NCBI GenBank assembly: GCA_965198995.1
Contig: CBDAQG010000002.1
Coordinates: forward strand, 682,001 to 746,000
Direction: 5' to 3'
From: CAXMMR01 sp965198995
GTDB lineage: Bacteria > Pseudomonadota > Alphaproteobacteria > Acetobacterales > Acetobacteraceae
Length of the DNA stretch: 64,000 nt
The position numbers and the translations under genes were made by a program. Below the pieces are notes generated by a model that searched no databases, was not told where the DNA came from, and worked only from the letters and a program-made list of their open reading frames with translations. How positions within the stretch are numbered: position 1 is the first letter of the stretch; each line of letters starts with the position of its first letter. Positions 53,788-61,723 of this stretch are shown piece by piece.

Positions 53788-54091
53788 GAGAGGCTGCTTT
53801 TTTGAAAAAAAGCAGCAAAAAACTTTTGCTGGGCTCGCCGGATTTTTTTGAATCGCGTGAAATACAGCAAGATTTGGCGCGATCGGGACCGACTGGTTTT
53901 TGGGGCTATCGCAAAACGCAAAATAGAGCGTTTTCAACGACTTATGTCAAACTTGCCAATAGGCAAGAGCCTCAGTTTCCCGTGCGAGAGGGGTTGCCCG
54001 ACGGCCTTTCCTAGCACAAACCCCGACCTGTCCCATTCTTCTCGAGCAAGAGTTTTTTGGTCCTTTTTTGCAAAAAAGGACCGCTTGCTTA
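53788..54091. repeat. D-family element, copy D4 (two inverted arms, 215-bp A/T-rich core)
   Basis: Left arm gaggctgcttttttgaaaaa plus aaagcagcaaaaaactttt (53790-53828); right arm agagttttttggtccttttt plus tgcaaaaaaggaccgcttgct (54046-54090). The core is much more A/T-rich than the rest of the window and holds the palindrome at 53952. This fills the whole 301-bp gap between convergent genes. The right end supplies the TAA stop of the SGNH gene (54091-54089). Confidence 0.85.
53952..53967. promoter_or_regulatory. 16-bp palindrome cttgccaataggcaag
   Basis: Near-perfect inverted repeat (one central mismatch) differing by one base from the palindrome at 31176-31191. It lies in the A/T-rich core of D4, between convergent genes. 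Confidence 0.4.
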
Positions 54092-54838
54092 CTGCGGCAG
54101 CACCCGCCGCACCTCAGGCTCGATCTGCCCGGCGATGCGCGCCTGCGCCTGCGCCGTTGGGTGCAGCGGCGGGTCGGGCGGCTGCAGATGCGGATCGATG
54201 AAGTTGGCCGCGTCGACCTGGCCGTTGGTCAGGAACAGCGGGGTGACGTCGACGAAGGTGGCGTCGCCGTGGTGCGTGGCCAGTTCGCCATCCAGGATCG
54301 CCGTCTGGGTGCTGACCCAGGGGCTGCGGATGCTCGGCAGCACTGGCAGCAGGATCACCCGGGTGGTCGGCCAGCGCTGGTGCAGGAGCGCCAGCACGGC
54401 CTCGATGCCGCCCAGGGTCTGCTCGGCGGAGTTGTGCACCAGGCCGAAATTGTTGGCGCCGATCAGCAGGATGGCGAGCTTGGGGGGCGCGATGTCGAGC
54501 TCGCCGTGCAGCAGCCGCCAGAGCAGGTGGGCGGTGCTGTCACCCTTGAAGCCGAGGTTGACGGCGTGGCGGGCGCCGTAGAAGCGCTGCCAGACCGGGG
54601 CGAAGTCGCGCCACGGCTCGGGGCCGGCCAGTTCCCAATCCTGGGTGATGCTGTCGCCGAGCCAGACCAGGTCGACATGGCCGCGCTGCAGGACCGCGCG
54701 CTTCTGCTCGAAGCGCTCGCGCCACCACGGCGTGCCCATGCGCGAAACCGGGATGGTCGCGGGGTCGGGCGGGCTTGCGGCGGCGGCGGCCGGGGCCGCG
54801 AGCAAGGCCGCGAGCAGCAGCCAGGCGAGGCGGGTCAC
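54089..54838 (-). CDS. SGNH/GDSL hydrolase, secreted
   Basis: A 249-aa secreted hydrolase: signal peptide (TRLAWLLLAALLAAPAAAAA), block I VDLVWLGDSITQDWE with the catalytic serine in GDS, block II NLGFKGDSTAHLLWRL, block III LLIGANNFG and block V DPHLQPPDPPLHPT with the Asp-x-x-His. Related platelet-activating-factor acetylhydrolase-like esterases de-acylate sugars or lipids. GTG 54838 overlaps the uppP stop as GTGA, so it is coupled to undecaprenyl-phosphate recycling. Confidence 0.88.
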   Translation of the reverse strand: MTRLAWLLLAALLAAPAAAAASPPDPATIPVSRMGTPWWRERFEQKRAVLQRGHVDLVWLGDSITQDWELAGPEPWRDFAPVWQRFYGARHAVNLGFKGDSTAHLLWRLLHGELDIAPPKLAILLIGANNFGLVHNSAEQTLGGIEAVLALLHQRWPTTRVILLPVLPSIRSPWVSTQTAILDGELATHHGDATFVDVTPLFLTNGQVDAANFIDPHLQPPDPPLHPTAQAQARIAGQIEPEVRRVLPQ

Positions 54839-55680
54839 GCGAGCGCCAGGTAGGCCGCCGAGCCCAGCCCGGCGGCGATGCAGTAGACGGCGAACGGGCT
54901 CAGCGCCCATTTGTCGTTGTGCCGGAAGTAACGCATCAGGAATGCGGTGCTGAGGAAGGCGACGACGCCGGCGACCACGGCGGCGAGCAGCGCCAGATGC
55001 AGCGTCGCTGCCGGCACGTTGGCGTGCAGCAGCTTGGGCACCTCGAGCGCGGTGGCGCCGAGGATGATCGGGGTGGCGATCAGGAACGAGAAATGCGCCG
55101 AGCCGGCATGGTCGATGCCGCGCAGTAGCCCGCCCACGATGGTGGCGCCGGAGCGCGAGAAGCCGGGGATCAGCGCCAGGCACTGCCAGACGCCGATCAC
55201 CACCGCGTCGGTCGGCGTGAGGCCGGACAGCGCCCGCGGCTCGCCGAGCGTGACGCGCGCGCGCAGCCGCTCGCCGAACAGCAGCAGCACGCCGTTCAGC
55301 GCCAGCACCACCGCGATGATGAGCGGCGAGGCGAACAGCGCGCGCAGCCGGTGCTCCAGCACGAAGCCGACCAGGATCGCCGGGATGGTGGCGATGATGA
55401 TCAGCATCAGCACCCGCCGGCTCTCGCGCGCCTGGTGCGGGTCGGCAAAGCCGAGCACGCCGCGGATGAGCGCCAGCCAGTCGCGCCAGAAATAGCCGAG
55501 CAGGGCGACCGCGGTGCCGACATGGAGCAGCACCAGGAAGGGCAGGAAGATCGCGCCGGCCTGGTCGAGCTGCCAGCCCAGCACGGCCGGCACGAGCACG
55601 GCGTGGCCGAGGCTGCTGACGGGGAACAACTCGGTGGCACCCTGGATGAGAGCGATCAGGAAGGCGGAGGCAGCGTCCAA
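54835..55680 (-). CDS. uppP: undecaprenyl-diphosphatase
   Basis: Membrane enzyme that recycles the undecaprenyl carrier for peptidoglycan and polysaccharide synthesis; overexpression gives bacitracin resistance. The 281-aa protein has about 8 hydrophobic segments, LIQGATELFPVSSLGHAVL (the ExxPVSSxGH motif) near residue 11 and IPGFSRSGATIVGGLLRG near 170. It starts at TTG 55680 with GGAG 7 bases upstream. SGNH hydrolase follows in the same operon. Confidence 0.94.
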   Translation of the reverse strand: MDAASAFLIALIQGATELFPVSSLGHAVLVPAVLGWQLDQAGAIFLPFLVLLHVGTAVALLGYFWRDWLALIRGVLGFADPHQARESRRVLMLIIIATIPAILVGFVLEHRLRALFASPLIIAVVLALNGVLLLFGERLRARVTLGEPRALSGLTPTDAVVIGVWQCLALIPGFSRSGATIVGGLLRGIDHAGSAHFSFLIATPIILGATALEVPKLLHANVPAATLHLALLAAVVAGVVAFLSTAFLMRYFRHNDKWALSPFAVYCIAAGLGSAAYLALA

Positions 55681-55695
55681 GGGTGTGCTCCGAAG

Positions 55696-55920
55696 AAGGA
55701 AGGCCAGGGGCTTTGCCCCTGGACCCCATTAAAGGCGAAGCCTTTAAAATCCATTTATTATGGATGCTCAACGGGCGAAGACCGGGCAGGTGGGTCGAGG
55801 TTTGAGTGGCTTCGCCAAGTAGAAGGAGCTGTGCCTTACGGATGCGGGTCGGGGGGCGCCGCCCCCGCCGTGCGAATGCACGCTGGCGCGTGACGGGTCC
55901 AGGGCAGCGCCCTGGCCTTG
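55696..55920 (+). repeat. P-family composite palindromic element, copy P13
   Basis: Complete plus copy, the cleanest of the window: aaggaaggccaggggctttg, cccctggaccccattaaagg, cgaagcctttaaaatccatt, ggcttcgccaagtagaagga, gggtcggggggcgccgcccc, gacgggtccagggcagcgcc and ctggccttga. It lies between uppP's 5' end and the CHAD stop (TAG 55924-55922). Confidence 0.88.
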
Positions 55921-55921
55921 A

Positions 55922-57640
55922 CTAATCCCAGAACACGTCCGCCTTGAGAAACCGGTGCCAGGCCGTGCCCACGCGTGTGGCGGCGTCTTCCGCGTGGGCG
56001 GCCAGCAGGCCTTGGACCACGCCTGCGCCGAAGGCGAGGTCGCGGCTGCGGTCGTGGCCGAGTTGGCGCATCAGGCGGCCGGCGGTGTGGCTGTCATTGA
56101 GCAGGCCGAGCTCTTCCTGCAGGTGTTCGAGCCGGGTGAGGAAGCGTTTGACCGTCTTGCCGGCGTAGAGCGGCGCGAAGAACTCCGCGGCGTAGCGCAG
56201 GCGCTTGCCCTGCTTGCGGATGGCGTGCAGGGCGTCGGCGTCGAGGCCGTCGAGGCTGTCGCCGACGGCGGTCATTTTGCGCCGCCGGCGCGACAGGGTG
56301 TGGGTGGCGTAGCGGCGCACCGGCTCGGCGAGCAGGGCCTGCCGGGCGGGGTCGGCCTGGTCGCGCCAGGGGGCGAGGTCGGGCAGCAGGACGAGCTCGA
56401 CCAGCAGGCGGCGACTGGCGGGCTGTTTGAGCGTCGCGGCGAGGTTGGCATAGGCGTGGCGGCGCTGGGCGGCGGCGGCGGCGAGCAGGGCCTTGATGCG
56501 GTGGTCGTCGGGGAAGGCGTGGCCCACGGCGGCGCCGGTGCCGGCGAGGAAGACGTCCCAGTCGCGCGCCTGCCCGAGGGCGCCGGCGAGGTCGCGCAGC
56601 TCGCCCTGCAGGCGGTCGAAGCAGGGGCCGCCGGCGGCGCGGTTGAAGACGCTGAGGGCGGAGCGCAGGCGGCGCACGGCGACGCGCATCTGGTGCACCG
56701 GCTCGGCGGCGGTGCCGAGCGGCGCCAGCGGCGCCCAGCCGCAAATGACGGCGGCGAGGTGGGCGAGGACAAGCTGCAGCGCCGCGGCGACGTGCTGGCC
56801 GGGCGAGACGGCGGGGCCGCCATGCGGCGCCGCGGCGGGCGGGGCGCCGTCGGCGAGCGCCAGCGCCTCGGCCGCGAGGCTGAACGGCGGCGGGGTGAGC
56901 GGCAGGGTTTCGGCCAGCGCCAGCGCCAGCCTGGCCAGGTCGGCCGGGGCGCCGGACAGGCGGAGGCGGCAGGCCGGCCGCTCGTCCGCCACGCCGCGCA
57001 GGGTGCCTTCCAGCAGCTCCAGCTCGAGGCCGTCGGCGAGCGACAGCAGGCGCCGGCGGCCGCGGAAGGCGGCGATTGGCGGCATGCCGTCAGGGGGCGC
57101 GGTGCCGTCCGGCTCGGTGATGGAAGAGCCGGCTGCGCCGGCGGTGATGGAAGAGCCGGCTGCGCCGGCGGTGATGAGAGCGCCGGCGGCGCTGGGGGTG
57201 ACGAGAGCGCCGGCGGCGCTGGGGGTGATGAGAGCGCCGGCGGCGCTGGGGGTGATGAGAGAGCCGGCGGCGCCGGCGGGATCGGCCACCAGCCGCTCAA
57301 GCCGCCAGGCGCCGCGTTCCAGTGCGAGCGACTGGTTGTGGTGCGCCAGGCGGCGCGCGCCGGTGTCATGCCAGGTGATGGTGCAGGCGGCGCTGCGCAG
57401 CCGGCCGCGGCGGCGGATCGCCGAGTGACGCAGCAGCGCGGCGGCCTCCGACGGCTCCAGCTTCAGCTCGAGCAGGACGGGCGCGGGCGATGCCGGCGGG
57501 AGCGGGGTAGCCGGCTCCGCCGGTGGGTGGGCAGCCTCCGGCGCCGCCGATGGGTGCCCAGCTTCCGGCTCCGCCGGTGGGTGGCCAGCTTCCGGCTCCG
57601 CCGGTGGGGGCGCAGCCTCCTGGTCGAGCTGGGCGCTCAG
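55922..57640 (-). CDS. CHAD domain protein with degenerate CYTH-like N-terminus
   Basis: About 572 aa. Residues 1-55 hold Pro/Glu/Ala/His repeats; 56-260 a degenerate CYTH-like domain (LELKLEPSEAAALLRHS, the ExExK motif lacks its first Glu) interrupted by six 9-residue repeats (AGALITPSA type, about 122-175); the CHAD domain follows (EPVHQMRVAVRRLRSALSVF near 310, KRLRYAAEFFAPLYAG near 480). CHAD domains bind polyphosphate. The frame has no ATG, TTG or GTG between the sixA stop and the CYTH region; CTG 57640 overlaps the sixA stop as CTGA, and GTG 57718 inside sixA is the alternative. Confidence 0.8.
   Translation of the reverse strand: MSAQLDQEAAPPPAEPEAGHPPAEPEAGHPSAAPEAAHPPAEPATPLPPASPAPVLLELKLEPSEAAALLRHSAIRRRGRLRSAACTITWHDTGARRLAHHNQSLALERGAWRLERLVADPAGAAGSLITPSAAGALITPSAAGALVTPSAAGALITAGAAGSSITAGAAGSSITEPDGTAPPDGMPPIAAFRGRRRLLSLADGLELELLEGTLRGVADERPACRLRLSGAPADLARLALALAETLPLTPPPFSLAAEALALADGAPPAAAPHGGPAVSPGQHVAAALQLVLAHLAAVICGWAPLAPLGTAAEPVHQMRVAVRRLRSALSVFNRAAGGPCFDRLQGELRDLAGALGQARDWDVFLAGTGAAVGHAFPDDHRIKALLAAAAAQRRHAYANLAATLKQPASRRLLVELVLLPDLAPWRDQADPARQALLAEPVRRYATHTLSRRRRKMTAVGDSLDGLDADALHAIRKQGKRLRYAAEFFAPLYAGKTVKRFLTRLEHLQEELGLLNDSHTAGRLMRQLGHDRSRDLAFGAGVVQGLLAAHAEDAATRVGTAWHRFLKADVFWD
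57116..57277 (-). repeat. 27-bp tandem repeat, six units, in the CHAD gene
   Basis: Six in-frame 27-bp units of the type ggtgatgagagcgccggcgg + cgctggg, encoding AGALITPSA-like nonapeptides. A second 27-bp family (about four units) codes for PPAEPEAGH near 57508-57614. Confidence 0.9.
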
Positions 57641-58173
57641 CTTGCCATCTCCGGCAGGTCGCGCGGGCAGAGGAACTGCACGAGGCGCACGCCGGCGCCC
57701 GGCTGCAGGGCCGACCACTCGGTGCCGACGGCGAACTCGGCCAGCGCGCCGGTGGGGAAGCGCTGGCCGAGCTGGTCGGCGCCCTTCGCTCCCGCCTCGG
57801 CGGGCGGGCCGAGCAAGGCGAGGGCGAGCTCGTGCAGGCCGGGGTTATGGCCGATCACCATCACCCGCCCGGCCAGGTCGCCGACCTGGCGCAGCACCGT
57901 CAGGATCTGGTCGCCGGAGGCGAGATAGAGGCTGTCCAGCACCCGCACCTGCGGCGGCGGGGCGGTCCAGGGCTCCAGCGCCTCCAGGGTCTGGCGGGTG
58001 CGGCGGGCGGAGGACACCAGCACCAACTCGGGCGCGACGCCGAGGCCGCCGATCGCGCCCCGCATCAGCCGGGCGGTGCGGCGGCCGGCGGCGTTCAGCG
58101 GCCGCGCATGGTCGCTCAGCGTCGGGTCGTCGGACGGCGACTTCGCGTGCCGTAGAAGCAGGAGCTGGCGCAT
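57637..58173 (-). CDS. SixA-like phosphohistidine phosphatase
   Basis: A 178-aa histidine phosphatase (phosphoglycerate mutase superfamily): MRQLLLLRHAKSPSDDPTLS with the catalytic RHAKS, SSARRTRQTLEAL, and the second catalytic His in VMVIGHNPGLHELAL. SixA proteins dephosphorylate phosphohistidine in HPt domains or the Ntr phosphotransferase system. ATG 58173. Its TGA overlaps a CTG that may start the CHAD gene. The 3' end runs LPEMAS, of normal length. Confidence 0.9.
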   Translation of the reverse strand: MRQLLLLRHAKSPSDDPTLSDHARPLNAAGRRTARLMRGAIGGLGVAPELVLVSSARRTRQTLEALEPWTAPPPQVRVLDSLYLASGDQILTVLRQVGDLAGRVMVIGHNPGLHELALALLGPPAEAGAKGADQLGQRFPTGALAEFAVGTEWSALQPGAGVRLVQFLCPRDLPEMAS

Positions 58174-58299
58174 GGGTCCCCGGTGGCGTGCCGGCGCTGA
58201 GTGTTCCGCTCTGCCGCCGTCGTTGTCGATAGCCTCTTGTGGCGGGCCGATCCGGCGCCACAGCTAGGGCTGGCCTGCGCCGGCGGGTCGAGCGAGGAG

Positions 58300-59844
58300 A
58301 TGGAAGTGGCCGGAACGCTGCGCATGGTGCTGGGCGACCAGCTTTCCGACACCCTGTCGGCGCTCGCGGACTGCGAGGCTGGCGACGTCGTGCTGATGGT
58401 CGAGGTGGTGGACGAGTGCACCTATGTGCGCCACCACAAGAAGAAGATCGTGCTCGTGCTGTCCGGCATGCGGCACTTCGCCGAGCGGCTGCGCGGGCGG
58501 GGGATCACGGTCGACTACGTGCGGCTCGACGATGCGGGCAATAGCCAGACGCTGCAGGGCGAGCTGCTGCGGGCGGTGGCGCGGCACCGGCCCGAGCGGG
58601 TGGTGCTGACCGAGCCGGGCGAGTGGCGGCTGCTGGTGCGCATGCGGCGCTGGCACGAGCTCACCGGGCTCGAGACCGAGATCCGCAACGACGATCGCTT
58701 CCTGTGCTCCACCCAGGCCTTCGGGCACTGGGCCAGCCGCCGCAAATCATTGCGCATGGAGTTCTTCTACCGCGACATGCGGCGGCGCTACGACATCCTG
58801 ATGGACGGCCAGGAGCCGGAGGGCGGGCGCTGGAACTTCGACCCCGAGAACCGCAAGCCGCTGCCCAAGCGGGTGCAGCCGCCGCCCTTGGTGCTGTTCG
58901 AGCCGGACGCGACGACGCGCGAGGTGATGGCGCTGGTCGAGGAGCGCTTCGCCGGGCATTTCGGCAGCGCGGCCGGGTTCTCGCTGCCGGTGACCGCCGA
59001 GCAGGCGGAGCAGGCGCTCGCCGCCTTCATCGCCGGGCGGCTGGCGCTGTTCGGCGACTGGCAGGACGCGATGCGGACCGGCTCGCCGGTGCTGTTCCAC
59101 GCGCTGGTCTCGACCTCGATGAATTGCGGGCTGCTCGACCCGCGCCACGTCGTCGCCGAGGCGGAGGCGGCGTATCGGCGCGGGGCGGCGCCGCTCAACG
59201 CCGTGGAGGGGTTCATTCGCCAGATCATCGGCTGGCGGGAGTATGTGCGCGGCGTCTACTGGATGGGGATGCCGGGCTACGGGCAGCGCAACGGCCTGGA
59301 GGCGCGCCGGCGGATGCCGTGGCTGTACTGGTCGGGCGAGACGCGGATGAACTGCATGGCCCAGGCGATCGGCGACACCCGCGAGCACGCCTACGCGCAT
59401 CACATCCAGCGGCTGATGATCACCGGCAACTTCGCGCTGCTCGCCGGGCTCGACCCGAACGACGTCGATGAATGGTACATGATCGTCTACGCCGACGCCT
59501 ATGAGTGGGTGGAGATGCCGAACGTGCGCGGCATGGCGCTGCACGCCGATGGTGGGGTCATGGGCAGCAAGCCGTATGCGGCCTCGGGCGCCTACATCAA
59601 CCGGATGAGCGACTACTGCGGCCGCTGCACCTACAACGTGAAGGATGCGACCGGGCCGGACGCCTGCCCGTTCAACTTCCTCTACTGGGACTTCATGGCC
59701 CGCCACCAGGCGCGCTTTGCCACCAACCCGCGCATGGCGTTCCCGAATCGCACCCTGGAGCGGATGGCGCCGGCCCGGCTTGCCGCCATCCGCGACAATG
59801 CGGCGCGGTTTCTGGATGCGATGGATGCGGGGGAGGGCGTGTAA
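58300..59844 (+). CDS. FeS-type (PhrB-like) cryptochrome/photolyase
   Basis: Light-driven repair of (6-4) photoproducts or photoreceptor, of the FeS-BCP class. The 514-aa protein has RMVLGDQLSDTLSAL at the N-terminus (lumazine/FAD antenna domain of the class), QIIGWREYVRGVYWMGMPGY, HAYAHHIQRLMITGNFALLA and, near the C-terminus, four cysteines that fit the 4Fe-4S cluster: RMNCMAQ, SDYCGRCTYNV and DACPFNFLYW. ATG 58300 directly abuts the Shine-Dalgarno-like gaggag, so GTG 58306, six bases downstream of it, may be the true start. TAA abuts repeat P14. Confidence 0.92.
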   Translation: MEVAGTLRMVLGDQLSDTLSALADCEAGDVVLMVEVVDECTYVRHHKKKIVLVLSGMRHFAERLRGRGITVDYVRLDDAGNSQTLQGELLRAVARHRPERVVLTEPGEWRLLVRMRRWHELTGLETEIRNDDRFLCSTQAFGHWASRRKSLRMEFFYRDMRRRYDILMDGQEPEGGRWNFDPENRKPLPKRVQPPPLVLFEPDATTREVMALVEERFAGHFGSAAGFSLPVTAEQAEQALAAFIAGRLALFGDWQDAMRTGSPVLFHALVSTSMNCGLLDPRHVVAEAEAAYRRGAAPLNAVEGFIRQIIGWREYVRGVYWMGMPGYGQRNGLEARRRMPWLYWSGETRMNCMAQAIGDTREHAYAHHIQRLMITGNFALLAGLDPNDVDEWYMIVYADAYEWVEMPNVRGMALHADGGVMGSKPYAASGAYINRMSDYCGRCTYNVKDATGPDACPFNFLYWDFMARHQARFATNPRMAFPNRTLERMAPARLAAIRDNAARFLDAMDAGEGV

Positions 59845-59990
59845 GGTCAGGCAGGCCAGGGGCGTCGCCCCTGGACCCGATGAAAGGCGGAGCCTTTACA
59901 ATCCATTCACTGTTCATGCTCACCGGGCAAGGACGGTGCCGGTGGAGCGAGGATGGGGTCTGGGGCCTCAGGCCTTCCTTGCTTCCGTCG
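59845..59990 (+). repeat. P-family element, copy P14 (partial right end)
   Basis: ggtcaggcaggccaggggcg, ccctggacccgatgaaaggc, ggagcctttacaatccattc, then gaggatggggtctggggcct and caggccttccttgctt. It starts right after the photolyase stop and overlaps the 3' end of the sugar-porter gene, which ends inside it. Confidence 0.8.
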
Positions 59991-61343
59991 CCACAGCGCC
60001 TCGACCGCCTCCAGGCTGAGCCCCTTGGTCTCCGGCACCAGCCGATACGAGAACCACAGGGCGCCGAGGGTGAGCGCCGCGTAGAGGCAGAACACGCCAG
60101 GGCGGCCGAGCAGGTCCACGAGGTCGAGGAAGGTCAGCGCGACCGCGAGGTTGGCGAGCCAGTTGGCGATGGTCGCGGCCGACATGCCGCTGCCGCGCAC
60201 CGCCAGCGGGAAGATCTCCGAGATCAGCAGCCAGAACACCGGTCCGAGCCCGATGGCAAAGCACCCGACATAGGCGGTCAAGCTGGCCGCCGTCAGCCAG
60301 CCGAGTGCGGCGCCGTGGCCGAGCAGGAAGGTCAGCGCCAGCAGCGCCAGGCTCGCGCTCATGCCGGCAAGCCCGCACAGCAGCAGCACCCGCCGGCCGA
60401 CGCGGTCGACGAGCCAGATCGCGGCCAGGGTGGTCACGACGTTGACGACGCCGATCCCGGCGGTCGCCAGGATGGCCGCCGAGGCGGAGGAGAGGCCGGC
60501 GGCCTGGAAGATGACCGGGGCGAAGTAGGTCACCGTGTTGATGCCGGTGACCTGCTGGAACACCGCCAGGCCGATGCCGACGATCAGCGGCAGGCGGGTG
60601 GCTTCGTGGTTGAGACGGCTTTCCGGCATCGACCGCGAGGCCGCCGTCAGGTCGTCGCGCAGCTCCGCCATCTCCGCCTTGATGTCGAGGTCGCGGCCGC
60701 GCAGCCGGCGCAGCGCGTCCTGCGCCCGGTCGGCATGGCCGTGGCCGGCGAGCCAGCGCGGGGTCTCCGGCAGCAGCAGCATGCCGATCGCCAGCACCAC
60801 GCCGGGCAGGGCGCCAAGGCCGAGCATCCAGCGCCAGGCGCCGGCGGCCGACAAGGCGTAGCCGACCAGGTAGGAACTCAGGATGCCAAGGGTGATCGCG
60901 AGCTGGTTGAAGGAGACGAGGGCGCCGCGCTGCTTCGCCGGCGCGATCTCGGCGAGGTAGAGCGGCGTGAGCATGGAGGCCGCGCCGATGCCGACGCCGA
61001 CCAGCAGCCGGCCGGTGAGCAGCACGGCCAGCCCGCTCGCGACGGCCGAGAGCAGCGCTCCGGTGACGAACACGGTGGCGGTGATCAGCAGGATCGGCCG
61101 ACGCCCGTGCCGGTCGGCCAGCCGCCCGGCGAATGCCGCACCGACCGCCGCTCCGGCGAGCGCGATGCTGGTGACCACGCCCTGCATCAGGCTCGACAGG
61201 TGAAAGGCGGTGCGCAGGAACAGCAGCGCGCCCGAGATCACGCCGGTGTCGTAGCCGAACAGCAGGCCGCCGAGGGCCGCCGTGGCGGCGACGAGGGCGA
61301 GGTGCATGGGCGTGGTCCTCGCGCCGGACTGGCCGGCCTGCAT
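59907..61343 (-). CDS. MFS sugar porter family transporter
   Basis: A 478-aa transporter with 12 hydrophobic segments. GGLLFGYDTGVISGALLFL in TM1, the motif A RLADRHGRRPILLI, PLYLAEIAPAKQRGALVSF near residue 120, PETPRWLAGHG, the QQVTGINTVTYFAPVI motif and VPETKGLSLEAVE near the end are all sugar-porter signatures; XylE/GalP-like. Sugar unknown. ATG 61343 or 61307. The last ~24 residues (GRPEAPDPILAPPAPSLPGE) read into repeat P14, so the native stop codon has been lost. Confidence 0.9.
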   Translation of the reverse strand: MQAGQSGARTTPMHLALVAATAALGGLLFGYDTGVISGALLFLRTAFHLSSLMQGVVTSIALAGAAVGAAFAGRLADRHGRRPILLITATVFVTGALLSAVASGLAVLLTGRLLVGVGIGAASMLTPLYLAEIAPAKQRGALVSFNQLAITLGILSSYLVGYALSAAGAWRWMLGLGALPGVVLAIGMLLLPETPRWLAGHGHADRAQDALRRLRGRDLDIKAEMAELRDDLTAASRSMPESRLNHEATRLPLIVGIGLAVFQQVTGINTVTYFAPVIFQAAGLSSASAAILATAGIGVVNVVTTLAAIWLVDRVGRRVLLLCGLAGMSASLALLALTFLLGHGAALGWLTAASLTAYVGCFAIGLGPVFWLLISEIFPLAVRGSGMSAATIANWLANLAVALTFLDLVDLLGRPGVFCLYAALTLGALWFSYRLVPETKGLSLEAVEALWRRKQGRPEAPDPILAPPAPSLPGEHEQ

Positions 61344-61357
61344 GCGCTACGGGGAGG

Positions 61358-61698
61358 AGGAAGGCCAGGGCTCTCCCTCCGTGAGCCTGTCCACCTGCGC
61401 GTCGCGCAATCGGAACCTTTGGCTCACTCCGCCCTGGACCGGTCACGCGACAGCGTGCTGCGCACGACACGCGACAGCGTGCTGCGCACGACACGCGACA
61501 GCGTGCTGCGCACGACACGCGAGCGGCGCCCCCAGACCCGCATCCGTTGGAGTTTAGACGGGCGCTTTCTCGCTTGGCGAAGCCATTCAATCCTGGCTTC
61601 AGGGCATTGGCCTCGCCCAGGAGTCATGAATAAGAATGGATTTTAAAGGCTCCGCCTTTAATGGGGTCCAGGGGCAAAGCCCCTGGCCTTTCTTCCTC
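61358..61698 (-). repeat. P-family composite palindromic element, copy P15, with nested module and amplified unit
   Basis: The longest copy, filling the 380-bp gap between divergent genes: aaggccagggct is interrupted by the nested hairpin module (61374-61430), then gccctggaccggtcacgcga, an amplified 24-bp unit (61444-61515), gcgcccccagacccgcatcc, cgcttggcgaagccattca, aatggattttaaaggctccg, taatggggtccaggggcaaa and gcccctggcctttctt. The outermost ends match as inverted repeats. Confidence 0.85.
61444..61515. repeat. 24-bp tandem repeat, three exact units, inside P15
   Basis: Three perfect copies of cacgcgacagcgtgctgcgc + acga, then a truncated fourth (cacgcgagcg). The unit is a variant of the module cacgcgaaggcgtgctgcgc found once in P5. 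Confidence 0.92.
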
Positions 61699-61723
61699 GT
61701 GACGGCCACGCTATCTCTCGCTC

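Noticed and set aside
53840..54040. Small coding gene in the A/T-rich D4 core
   Set aside because: Short frames there have no ribosome binding site, no family resemblance and include hairpin arms.
61444..61517. CRISPR array
   Set aside because: The three 24-bp units are directly adjacent with no spacers and no cas gene is near; it is a tandem repeat inside P15. The 12-bp array at 11551 was rejected for the same reason.
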